Below, piece after piece: positions 1 through 6,298 of a DNA stretch of 7,082 nt. This DNA is from Chlorobium sp. (GTDB lineage Bacteria; Bacteroidota; Chlorobiia; Chlorobiales; Chlorobiaceae). The notes under the pieces were generated by a model that was given only the letters and a program-made list of their open reading frames with translations, did not search any database and was not told where the DNA came from. The stretch is from positions 1 through 7,082 of the forward strand of contig JANQFD010000128.1 in NCBI GenBank assembly GCA_028278005.1, given 5' to 3'. Each line of letters opens with the position of its first letter. The first letter of the stretch is position 1. A program made the position numbers and the translations under genes.

Positions 1-1812
1 CTCATGCGCAGCATGCGCAATTGCCGCCTGGCGCGGATCACTGAATACCGGCCCGTGGTGCTCATCGCCGTGTTCTCCCTCATGGGCACTTCCATGTCCC
101 TCAGTATGCGTATCACCGTGCCCTTCATTACTGCCATGACCGGTCGCAGCATGAGCCACATGGTCCGGTTCACCATGCTCCTCGACATGGACCGGGGATA
201 CATTGTCAGAAGAATGGGGCGCTTCTGCAACGACGGTTTCAGGAGTCTGCACCAGATGCATGAACCAGCCCTTGGCGCCGTCAAGCGGATCAGGGGAAAA
301 TACGGCAAAGACAGACAGTGCGGCAAGAATGACAAGAGGCATTCTCATAGCCCATGACACTTCGTGCACCTCATGGTGACCGTGGTCATCATGCGCGTCA
401 TGATGATCGTCATGCCCGCCGGCCGGTTTGAGATGTGATCTGCTTTCACCGAAGAATACCAGCCATATCTGCCGTCCCATGTAAAAAGCGGTAAGCATGG
501 CAGAGAAAAATCCGAGAACCGGAATCAGGTAGAAAATCCCTCCCCCTTCAATTTCGGCGAAACCAAGTGCTCCGGCAAGAATAGCGTCCTTACTCATGAA
601 ACCGCTTGTCAGAGGCAAGCCGGCAAGCGCAAGCGTTGCAAGAGTGAACGTGGCAAATGTCCATGGCATTTTTTTCCATAAACCTCCCATCCAGCGCATA
701 TCCTGCTCATGGTGCATGGCGTGAATGATAGCCCCGGAACCAAGAAAGAGGCATGCTTTGAAAAACGCATGGGTAAGCAGATGGAATAACGCCGCCGAAT
801 AGGCCCCGACACCGAGACCGAGCACCATGTACCCAAGCTGGGAAACCGTCGAATAAGCAAGCACCCGCTTGATATCGTGCTGGGTTATTGCAATCGTGGC
901 GGCCATAAAAGCGGTAATCGCCCCGATGAACGCAATGACATGCAAGGCGTCGACCGTGAGAATGACAAAAATTCTTGCGACGAAGTAGACACCGGCCGCA
1001 ACCATGGTTGCAGCGTGAATAAGTGCGGAAACCGGAGTAGGGCCTTCCATCGCGTCAGGGAGCCATACGTGCAGCGGAAACTGTGCTGACTTGCCGACAC
1101 ACCCCATGAACAGCAGTATACCTGCAGCGGTGAGCCATGCCTGGGACATATGAAAATCTCCTGCCTTGATATGCTCGTAAATTTCCTCGTAGCCGAACGT
1201 ATGAAACTGAGCATAAAGAATAAGGATACCGAGCCACATACCGATATCACCGACCCGGTTGGTGAGGAATGCCTTTTTCTGAGCGTCTGCCGCACTGTCC
1301 TTCTCGAAGAAAAAGCCGATCAGGAGATAAGACGAAAGACCGACAAGCTCCCAGAAGATATAGATGGAGAAGAGGTTGTCCGACAGGACGATACCGAGCA
1401 TGGAGAACGTAAAGATACCGAGATAGGCAAAGTAGCGGCCGTAATACTTTTCTCCGGTCATGTATCCGGTGGAATAGATATGCACCAGGAGACTGATAAG
1501 CGAAACCATCGCAAGCATTATCGCCGTCAGGTTGTCGATCATGATCCCCATCTTGATCTGCAGAGGACCTACCCCCGGCACATCGCCGAAATCTATCCAG
1601 TTGAAATTCCATGCAAGCTTGAATGCCGGGTCATACCCCATAACGATAACATCCCAGAATATCCAGGCAGAAATGGCAAACGTTGCTCCAAGAATACCAA
1701 CGGCCAAAAAGTCACCGTTTCGCGGCAATCGACGGTTGAAAAATATCAACAGTACAAACGAAAGCAGCGGAAGCAGCAGTACGATTATTGATAACTGGAT
1801 TACGTTGTGCAT
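1..1812 (-). CDS. nuoL: NADH-quinone oxidoreductase subunit L, 5' part (partial)
   Basis: NuoL (ND5/Nqo12/NdhF family) is the distal antiporter-like proton-pumping subunit of the membrane arm. I translated an unbroken frame of 604 codons from the ATG at 1812 to the left edge; the C-terminus, including the long lateral helix, is outside. The pump residues are present: Glu155 in FWELVGLSSYLLIGF, Asp189 in NRVGD, Lys241 in CVGKSAQFPLHVWLPDAMEGPTP's first half, Lys352 in HAFFKACLF and Lys408 in GFMSKDAIL. They match Escherichia coli Glu144, Asp178, Lys229, Lys342 and Lys399. DIKRVLAYSTVSQLGYM (313-329) is also typical. Two His-rich loops stand out: residues 467-483 (eight His) between helices, and 533-603 (15 His, with Gly, Glu and Asp). 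They are separated by a hydrophobic helix (about 489-506). At 604 residues and not yet complete, the protein is already about as long as the 613-residue E. coli subunit, largely because of these loops. The start has only a weak upstream A/G-rich stretch. Confidence 0.96.
   Translation of the reverse strand, partial: MHNVIQLSIIVLLLPLLSFVLLIFFNRRLPRNGDFLAVGILGATFAISAWIFWDVIVMGYDPAFKLAWNFNWIDFGDVPGVGPLQIKMGIMIDNLTAIMLAMVSLISLLVHIYSTGYMTGEKYYGRYFAYLGIFTFSMLGIVLSDNLFSIYIFWELVGLSSYLLIGFFFEKDSAADAQKKAFLTNRVGDIGMWLGILILYAQFHTFGYEEIYEHIKAGDFHMSQAWLTAAGILLFMGCVGKSAQFPLHVWLPDAMEGPTPVSALIHAATMVAAGVYFVARIFVILTVDALHVIAFIGAITAFMAATIAITQHDIKRVLAYSTVSQLGYMVLGLGVGAYSAALFHLLTHAFFKACLFLGSGAIIHAMHHEQDMRWMGGLWKKMPWTFATFTLATLALAGLPLTSGFMSKDAILAGALGFAEIEGGGIFYLIPVLGFFSAMLTAFYMGRQIWLVFFGESRSHLKPAGGHDDHHDAHDDHGHHEVHEVSWAMRMPLVILAALSVFAVFSPDPLDGAKGWFMHLVQTPETVVAEAPHSSDNVSPVHVEEHGEPDHVAHAATGHGSNEGHGDTHTEGHGSAHEGEHGDEHHGPVFSDPRQAAIAHAAHE
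4..216 (-). other. His-rich low-complexity loop coding region of nuoL (second loop)
   Basis: This part of nuoL encodes residues 533-603, with 15 His mixed with Gly, Glu, Asp, Ser and Ala. Many His are spaced four residues apart (for example 565, 569, 573, 577, 581 and 585). It follows a predicted transmembrane helix, so it is probably an extramembrane loop. The composition is like that of metal-binding or proton-buffering loops. Ligand and function are unknown. The left edge of the window cuts the gene just after it. Confidence 0.8.
364..414 (-). other. His/Asp-rich loop coding region of nuoL (first loop)
   Basis: Codons 467-483 of nuoL encode eight His and several Asp within 17 residues. 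They lie directly after the helix ending GRQIWLVFFGE and before the next hydrophobic helix. Loops at this place are variable in the family and are often His-containing, so this is an exaggerated form of a known variable loop. Confidence 0.8.
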
Positions 1813-1839
1813 ATCTTTTGTTGCTTTACAGAAACATCA

Positions 1840-1852
1840 GGGACACTGTCCC
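1840..1852. repeat. Perfect short palindrome in the nuoK-nuoL gap
   Basis: GGGACA-C-TGTCCC is a 13-bp inverted repeat with a one-base centre. As RNA it could form GGGAC/GTCCC with a three-base loop. It lies in the 51-nt spacer between the nuoK stop and the nuoL start. No T-run follows on the minus strand, so it does not look like a terminator. It could be a small attenuation or processing hairpin, a protein-binding palindrome, or a remnant of a REP-like element. None of these can be shown from one copy. Confidence 0.5.
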
Positions 1853-1863
1853 CTCGATACAGC

Positions 1864-2181
1864 TTACTCTTTCATGGAATCAATACTGGAGACATCGACA
1901 GTATTGAACGTTTTATAAATATTGATGATTATCGCCAGTGCAATTGCAGCTTCAGCCGCGGCAAGAACAATAACGAAAAGACTGAACATCACCCCCTCCA
2001 TTCCTCCATTGTATTTGGAAAAAGCCAGCAGGTTGATGTTTGCGGCATTCAGGATCAGTTCAACCCCCATCAGAACGACAATAGCATTCTTACGGGTTAC
2101 GATCGCGAACAGTCCCAGGCCGAACAGGATCGCCGATATGACCAGATAATGACCAAGACCGATTGTGGCAAGAAAGTCCAT
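1864..2181 (-). CDS. nuoK: NADH-quinone oxidoreductase subunit K
   Basis: NuoK (ND4L/Nqo11/NdhE family) is a small three-helix membrane subunit whose buried acidic residues belong to the proton path. At 105 residues it has the normal family length. Helices are about 11-28, 33-54 and 63-90. The two essential membrane glutamates are present: Glu41 in GVELILNAANINLL and Glu77 in AAAEAAIALAI. They correspond to Escherichia coli Glu36 and Glu72 with a constant offset of five. A short polar tail ends SIDSMKE. The ATG at 2181 is 8 nt after the nuoJ stop and lacks a clear ribosome binding site, so translation probably depends on coupling. The stop is TAA at 1864-1866, and nuoL begins 51 nt further on. 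Confidence 0.97.
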   Translation of the reverse strand: MDFLATIGLGHYLVISAILFGLGLFAIVTRKNAIVVLMGVELILNAANINLLAFSKYNGGMEGVMFSLFVIVLAAAEAAIALAIIINIYKTFNTVDVSSIDSMKE

Positions 2182-2189
2182 GATTGCTG

Positions 2190-2714
2190 TTACTTGTCGT
2201 TCATATTTCTCGATTTGTCAAACCTGGCAAGAAAAGCTGCGCCAATAAGGGCGAGCAGCAGCAGAATCGAAGCCATTTCAAAAGGAAGGACGTAGCGCGA
2301 CATTGTTTCGAAACCGATTTTTTCCACTACGCTTCCCTGAAGCTGAACTGTCCCGGTATACCAGTCAGCCCTTGCAAGAAAGGTGTAAATAAGCCCCCCC
2401 GTTATTGCCAGAAGAAGAATAAAGCCGGGCACGATATTAAGCACATCGGTCTTCAGATCGGTCATCATGATCCTGTTGGTAAACATGACGCCGAAAAGCA
2501 GCAGGACGAGAATGCCGCCGACGTATACGATAATCTGGGTAACCGCTATAAAATCGGCACTCAGAAAAACATAGAGAGCGGCAACACCGAAGAAAGTGAA
2601 CAAAAGCGAGAATGCCGAGTAAATGACGTTTTTCGAGAAAACCACAAAAGCAGCCGAAAATACCGTGATAGCGGCAAACAGATAAAAAATAACTGTATAG
2701 GTCGTATTCGTCAT
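2190..2714 (-). CDS. nuoJ: NADH-quinone oxidoreductase subunit J
   Basis: NuoJ (ND6/Nqo10/NdhG family) is a membrane subunit in the arm next to NuoK, NuoA and NuoH. It takes part in coupling quinone reduction to proton translocation. The 174-residue protein has five hydrophobic helices (about 8-26, 30-51, 56-78, 93-114 and 145-165). The third helix carries the conserved segment DFIAVTQIIVYVGGILVLLL (54-73), the Gly-rich region associated with a pi-bulge in known structures, and Tyr64. Helix 5 begins PFEMASILLLLALIGA with the conserved Glu146. It ends in a basic, polar tail. The ATG at 2714 follows nuoI by 36 nt and has GAGAG ten bases upstream, a weak site. The TAA stop is 8 nt before nuoK, consistent with coupled translation. 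Confidence 0.96.
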   Translation of the reverse strand: MTNTTYTVIFYLFAAITVFSAAFVVFSKNVIYSAFSLLFTFFGVAALYVFLSADFIAVTQIIVYVGGILVLLLFGVMFTNRIMMTDLKTDVLNIVPGFILLLAITGGLIYTFLARADWYTGTVQLQGSVVEKIGFETMSRYVLPFEMASILLLLALIGAAFLARFDKSRNMNDK

Positions 2715-2750
2715 GTGTTCTACACTCTCATTAGTGTTATAAGCTTTTCC

Positions 2751-3380
2751 TTACATCGAGTCTTTATCGGACCCTGCCTCGGGTGCAGGCTTCGGTTTAG
2801 GTTTAGGCTTCGGCGCTGGAGCCGATTTTTTCTCTTCTTCGAGCTTCTTTCGCTTCGATTCTGCTTCAAGTTTTGTCAGATTACCGAAATGATAAATCAG
2901 ATTGTCACGGCTGAACTCCGAGAAATCACTCACCTGCGTGTGGTAAAGACACTCGGTAGGACAGACCGCCGAACAGATCCCGCAAGTCATGCATTGAGCC
3001 ACATCTATATCGAAAACAGGCACCCAGAACCTTTTCTGCTGTCCGCCGGATGTTTTGCCGCAAACGGCAAGATCATCTTTTGTAACCTTTATTGTCTCGA
3101 TGGCAATACAATCTATGGGGCATGCCCTCGCACACTGATTGCAGCCGATGCAATCGTCAATATCGTTGTAGAGCCTGTAACGGCCTATTTCAGGGGTTGG
3201 AATCGCTTCTCTGGGATACTGGAGTGTAACCAGGCCATCCACCTGACTGAAGTAGTTGTCTTCATCGATACCGGCATCACCCTTTCGCTTGACTGCATTG
3301 AAAAAATGGCGCAGGGTTATGCCCATACCGGTAAGGATGGTTGTTATGCCGCTTCCTATATCTCTGAAATACTCACTCAT
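2751..3380 (-). CDS. nuoI: NADH-quinone oxidoreductase subunit I (two [4Fe-4S] clusters) with Lys/Pro tail
   Basis: NuoI (TYKY/Nqo9/NdhI family) is an 8Fe ferredoxin-like subunit that passes electrons to N2 in NuoB. The 209-residue protein starts with an amphipathic membrane-surface helix (about 10-30). The two cluster motifs are Cys77-x2-Cys80-x2-Cys83-x3-Cys87-Pro (CIGCNQCARACP) and Cys130-x2-Cys133-x2-Cys136-x3-Cys140-Pro (CMTCGICSAVCP). Two additions stand out. A polar, acidic segment of about 18 residues (31-49) lies between the N-terminal helix and the VTLQYP strand that normally follows closely. The C-terminal tail contains a charged, Lys/Glu-rich helix (171-186) followed by alternating Lys-Pro (187-200). 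With no NuoEFG genes between nuoD and nuoH, NuoI may be near the electron entry point; that is inference. The ATG at 3380 lies 15 nt after nuoH with AGGG about seven bases upstream. The stop is TAA. Confidence 0.97.
   Translation of the reverse strand: MSEYFRDIGSGITTILTGMGITLRHFFNAVKRKGDAGIDEDNYFSQVDGLVTLQYPREAIPTPEIGRYRLYNDIDDCIGCNQCARACPIDCIAIETIKVTKDDLAVCGKTSGGQQKRFWVPVFDIDVAQCMTCGICSAVCPTECLYHTQVSDFSEFSRDNLIYHFGNLTKLEAESKRKKLEEEKKSAPAPKPKPKPKPAPEAGSDKDSM
2781..2822 (-). repeat. Lys-Pro dipeptide repeat in the NuoI tail
   Basis: Codons 187-200 of nuoI encode Ala/Pro followed by four Lys-Pro units and Ala-Pro. In the DNA this appears as a degenerate 6-bp tandem repeat (TTTAGG/CTTCGG on the plus strand). 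The tail is basic, flexible and lies outside the iron-sulfur fold. Such short tandem repeats can change length by replication slippage, so unit number may vary between strains. Confidence 0.85.
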
Positions 3381-3395
3381 GATTATCCCTGAATC

Positions 3396-4472
3396 CTATT
3401 TGACATAAATCTCCCATACCGCGATCAGTACAAATGCCACAAAAGCAAATGGTGTGAGCACTTTCCAGCAAAGATGCATGAGCTGATCGACCCTCAGCCT
3501 TGGAAGCGTCCATCGCAGCCACATCTGGATAAAGATGAAAAAGAAACCTTTCATGACGATCCAGAATGCCCCCCAAACCGGACCTGTTGTCCAGTCATTC
3601 AAAGCCAAAGGACCGATATTGGGCAAGGGGGAGTTCCAGCCTCCGAGAAATACAATTGAAATGATCGCCGAGACCATAAACATGCTGCCGTACTCGGCAA
3701 GAAAAATAACGGCGAATTTCATACCGGTGTATTCGGTGAAATAACCGGCGACAAGCTCGGACTCAGCTTCAGGAATATCAAACGGAGCCCTGTTCGTCTC
3801 TGCAAGAGACGCAATGAAGTAGATTATGAACGGGAGCCAGGCGATCGGATTCTGAAACAGGAAAAAATGTATAAACCCGTATTCGCCCTGCTGAAGGAGG
3901 TTGAACTGCTGCATGCTCAACGTGCCGGCCATCATGGCACCGCACAAAATGGCGATTGCGGCAGGTATCTCATAGCTGACAATCTGGGCAACACTCCGGA
4001 TAGCGCCGTAAAGCGCCCATTTGTTGTTGGAGCCCCAGCCTGCCGCCAGAATACCGACAACCTCAAGAGCAACAATGCCTATTGCGTAGAAAAGTCCGAC
4101 ATTGAGATCCGCTCCGATAAATGCCGGCCCGAAAGGTAAAACCGCAAAAGCAAGAAACGAACCCACAAACAGCACTCCGGGTCCGATTACAAACAAAAAC
4201 TTGTCAGCCGATTTGTTGACAATGTCCTCTTTCTGAAGCAGCTTGAGAATATCTGCAAGCGTCTGCAGAATACCCCATTTGCCGACCTCCATCGGACCGA
4301 GCCGGTCCTGCATGAATGCCGATATCTTGCGTTCGCCATATACCCCGTAGGTCAGGGCATACAACGCAATGAAAACAAGAGGCACAGCGGCTATAATAAC
4401 AAGCCCGATCGGCAGTCCGAAAAGGTACAGTTCCGAAAGAGCATCGGACCAGGTATTGAGACTCGCATTCAT
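3396..4472 (-). CDS. nuoH: NADH-quinone oxidoreductase subunit H (membrane heel, quinone channel)
   Basis: NuoH (ND1/Nqo8/NdhA family) is the membrane subunit that anchors the peripheral arm and lines the quinone entry tunnel. The 358-residue protein has about eight hydrophobic helices (roughly 22-45, 95-113, 123-145, 163-182, 205-224, 250-277, 303-318 and 337-356). Signature blocks are intact. GERKISAFMQDRLGP lies at 46-60. The loop from Glu225 to Gly250 (ETNRAPFDIPEAESELVAGY onward) carries the acidic residues that face quinone. RWTLPRLRVDQLMHLCWK lies at 320-337 before the last helix. The start is an ATG overlapping the nuoD stop by 4 nt, and the stop is TAG at 3396-3398. In many bacteria nuoE, nuoF and nuoG stand between nuoD and nuoH; here the two genes overlap, so the NADH-dehydrogenase module genes are not in the operon at that place. 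Confidence 0.98.
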   Translation of the reverse strand: MNASLNTWSDALSELYLFGLPIGLVIIAAVPLVFIALYALTYGVYGERKISAFMQDRLGPMEVGKWGILQTLADILKLLQKEDIVNKSADKFLFVIGPGVLFVGSFLAFAVLPFGPAFIGADLNVGLFYAIGIVALEVVGILAAGWGSNNKWALYGAIRSVAQIVSYEIPAAIAILCGAMMAGTLSMQQFNLLQQGEYGFIHFFLFQNPIAWLPFIIYFIASLAETNRAPFDIPEAESELVAGYFTEYTGMKFAVIFLAEYGSMFMVSAIISIVFLGGWNSPLPNIGPLALNDWTTGPVWGAFWIVMKGFFFIFIQMWLRWTLPRLRVDQLMHLCWKVLTPFAFVAFVLIAVWEIYVK

Positions 4473-5671
4473 CTATCCACCTCCCCGAGTACAATATCGA
4501 TACTCCCTATAATTGCAACGAGATCCGGAATAAGCTGCCCAAGTGAAAGTTCTTTCATAGCGGAAAGGTTTACAAAACAGGATGAACGGGCTTTGCATCG
4601 AAGCGGTTTGGTCGATTTTCCGTCACTCTGGATATAAAATCCGAGTTCGCCCCGCGGATTTTCCGCACGGCCGTAGACTTCACCTGCTTTCGGCCTGATG
4701 CGTTTTGGAATGGCTGCCTTCGGATCAAAACCCTCCTCTTCGGGCATCATTTCCAGGCACTGCTCAACGATATCGAGGCTCTGCTCCATTTCCATCGCCC
4801 TGACAAGGTGGCGGGACAAACTGTCCCCGATATCTGAAGATTTGCCGTCAGGCACACAAACCTTGAAATCAAGTTCGGGGTATATGGAATAGGCATCCTC
4901 TTTTCTGAGATCCCAGTCGACTCCCGAACCGCGCAGCATGGGACCGGACCAGCCATAGTTGATCGCAACTTCCGCCGGCATCATACCGATGCCCTTGGTG
5001 CGTTTTACGAAAATCTCGTTTTCAGTCAGCAATTTCTGCAGCTCGAGAGCTTTCGGTCTGAAATATTTTACGAACTCAAGAGTACGCTTTTTGAATCCTT
5101 GGGGTAAATCGTAAGCAACGCCACCGATAAGAATGTAGTTGTACAACATCCTCGCACCCGAAGTCCATTCAAGAAGGTTCAGAATGTGTTCCCTGTCACG
5201 GAAACAGAACAGAAAGGGGGTAAAAGCGCCAAGATCGATAGCATAGGTCCCGATGGCCACAAGATGAGAGGCAATCCTGTTGAGTTCGGAAACAATGACG
5301 CGTATGAACTCGACACGCCGCGGAATTTCAATATCGAGAAGCTTTTCAACGGCAATACAGAAAGCAAAATCATTGTTCATGGATGCAAGGTAGTCCATCC
5401 GGTCGACAAACGGTACAACACCAGGATAGTCAACCATCTCCGCATGCTTCTCAAAACAACGGTGCAGGTATCCGAGATACGGCTCCGCTTCTATAACAAC
5501 CTCTCCGTCCGTCTTGCATTCAAGCCGAAGCACGCCGTGTGTCGACGGGTGCTGAGGCCCCATGTTGAGAATCATCTCCTCACTGGACAGATCCTTTTCT
5601 ATAATCACCCTGTCTTCACCTTTCGGTGTGACTCTGACTGATGAATATTCCGCCTTTTCCAACTCCTGCAT
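4469..5671 (-). CDS. nuoD: NADH-quinone oxidoreductase subunit D (49-kDa quinone-site subunit)
   Basis: NuoD (49-kDa/Nqo4/NdhH family) descends from the NiFe-hydrogenase large subunit. Together with NuoB and NuoH it forms the quinone-reduction cavity. The 400-residue length is typical. After a polar leader of about 32 residues comes NMGPQHPSTHGVLRLE (residues 36-51). His45 and Tyr94 (in DRMDYLASMNND) are 49 residues apart, matching the spacing of the quinone-head-group His and Tyr known for this family. The YLGYLHRCFEK helix (65-75) and SELNRIASHL (128-137) are conserved. The C-terminus ends LVAIIGSIDIVLGEVDR, the standard ending in which hydrogenase metal-binding Cys residues are absent. The ATG at 5671 has no clear Shine-Dalgarno sequence upstream. 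The TGA stop (4469-4471) overlaps the nuoH ATG in an ATGA motif, implying translational coupling to the membrane subunit. Confidence 0.98.
   Translation of the reverse strand: MQELEKAEYSSVRVTPKGEDRVIIEKDLSSEEMILNMGPQHPSTHGVLRLECKTDGEVVIEAEPYLGYLHRCFEKHAEMVDYPGVVPFVDRMDYLASMNNDFAFCIAVEKLLDIEIPRRVEFIRVIVSELNRIASHLVAIGTYAIDLGAFTPFLFCFRDREHILNLLEWTSGARMLYNYILIGGVAYDLPQGFKKRTLEFVKYFRPKALELQKLLTENEIFVKRTKGIGMMPAEVAINYGWSGPMLRGSGVDWDLRKEDAYSIYPELDFKVCVPDGKSSDIGDSLSRHLVRAMEMEQSLDIVEQCLEMMPEEEGFDPKAAIPKRIRPKAGEVYGRAENPRGELGFYIQSDGKSTKPLRCKARSSCFVNLSAMKELSLGQLIPDLVAIIGSIDIVLGEVDR
4477..4484 (-). promoter_or_regulatory. Strong Shine-Dalgarno site for nuoH
   Basis: On the minus strand, GGAGGTGG lies four bases before the nuoH ATG and inside the last codons of nuoD. 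It is the only near-consensus ribosome binding site in the window; the other genes have weak or no recognisable sites. Combined with the 4-nt stop/start overlap, it fixes the nuoH start at 4472 and suggests that nuoH receives both coupled and independent initiation. Confidence 0.85.
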
Positions 5672-5751
5672 GTTCAGACGCTTTTTTTACAACTTTCGAA
5701 CAGCCTGAATAACTGTTAGTTACGGTCAGCTTCAAATAACATTGCCTTTCC
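5672..5751 (-). other. nuoC-nuoD intergenic gap with a weak inverted repeat
   Basis: This 80-nt spacer is the longest non-coding stretch in the cluster. It holds a 5-bp inverted repeat, AACAG at 5699-5703 and CTGTT at 5713-5717, with a 9-nt loop. On the coding (minus) strand, a run of seven A (5682-5688) follows shortly before the nuoD start. There is no U-tract after the stem on the minus strand, so it is not an intrinsic terminator for the operon. No clear Shine-Dalgarno sequence precedes nuoD. An RNA-processing or translation-tuning role is possible but unsupported. Confidence 0.35.
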
Positions 5752-6279
5752 TCAGTTCGGCACTTTTATTCCGTGATACGTTTCCTGGACCTGGTAGTCC
5801 TTTCGCAGAGGATAGCCCTCCCAGTCTTCCGGACACAGAATCCGCCTTGGATCAGGATGGCCGCTGAATATCATACCATACATGTCGAACGCTTCCCTCT
5901 CATGCCATTCTGCTGTTTTCCATACTTTTGCGACAGAAGGGATAGTCCCCCCGTTACGGTCGCACTTTACCTTGACTGCAATTTTGTGACCATGATGCCC
6001 GAGCGATTCAAGATTGCAGACAATGCCGAGCATTTCTTCTTCGGGATAATCGACTCCGGAAAGACATGCCATATAATTGAAACGCAGGCTCGCGCTGTCT
6101 CGCATGTAAAGAGCGATTTCCCTCCAGCGCTCCGTCTGCCGTACTTCAAAAAACGGCATGAAAGGATTTTCATCCAGCTCCGATATGGCATCTCCGAATT
6201 TTTCTCTCAATACATGCCATACCTTACCAGCCGCAATGACTTCGGACGACTGTGGCATATTTTCCTGTGTATCTTCCAT
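5752..6279 (-). CDS. nuoC: NADH-quinone oxidoreductase subunit C
   Basis: NuoC (30-kDa/Nqo5/NdhJ family) is a cofactor-free scaffold protein of the peripheral arm that packs against NuoD and NuoB. The 175-residue protein has the family's 30-kDa signature at residues 124-135 (EWHEREAFDMYG). This continues to GHPDPRRILCPEDWEGYPLRKDY, the conserved C-terminal block, at about residues 140-162. An N-terminal alpha/beta domain (about 15-110) contains the usual stretch around Ser74-Gly-Val-Asp-Tyr. It is a stand-alone gene, not fused to nuoD as in Escherichia coli. The ATG at 6279 lies 19 nt after nuoB and has a weak AGG five bases upstream; Met8 is a possible alternative start. The stop is TGA at 5752-5754. 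An 80-nt gap, the largest in the window, separates it from nuoD. Confidence 0.97.
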   Translation of the reverse strand: MEDTQENMPQSSEVIAAGKVWHVLREKFGDAISELDENPFMPFFEVRQTERWREIALYMRDSASLRFNYMACLSGVDYPEEEMLGIVCNLESLGHHGHKIAVKVKCDRNGGTIPSVAKVWKTAEWHEREAFDMYGMIFSGHPDPRRILCPEDWEGYPLRKDYQVQETYHGIKVPN

Positions 6280-6298
6280 AGGAACCTGAACTGAATTG

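Noticed and set aside
1247..1612. A 121-codon minus-strand frame beginning MEFQLDRF
   Set aside because: It is nuoL read in the wrong frame. The true frame from 1812 runs uninterrupted through this region, so there is no frameshift and no separate gene.
1150..1791. A 213-codon open frame on the plus strand, antisense to nuoL
   Set aside because: The opposite strand holds intact nuoL with its conserved pump residues. The frame encodes a highly charged protein without recognisable domains and has no supporting ribosome binding site.
1..1812. Possibility that the left gene is nuoM, nuoN or an Mrp antiporter subunit rather than nuoL
   Set aside because: The position directly after nuoK, the long N-terminal region before the WELVGLSSYLLIG block, and close correspondence to the NuoL residues at 155, 189, 241, 352 and 408 favour NuoL. 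The surrounding genes are complex I, not mrp.
2722..2737. ACACT/AGTGT inverted repeat in the nuoI-nuoJ gap
   Set aside because: It is a five-base, AT-rich stem with a six-base loop and no T-run. It is expected by chance and too weak to call a terminator or operator.
2184..3392. A 402-codon open frame on the plus strand, antisense to nuoJ and nuoI
   Set aside because: It is the longest plus-strand frame, but it lies wholly opposite two clearly real genes. Its protein shows no family motif and has odd Arg/Phe/Leu-rich patches where it crosses the Lys-Pro repeat. It looks like a by-product of codon use.
5713..5735. Possible internal promoter for nuoD (TTGAAG at 5735-5730 on the minus strand)
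   Set aside because: No acceptable -10 box lies 16-18 nt downstream; the best candidates match only one to three positions of TATAAT.
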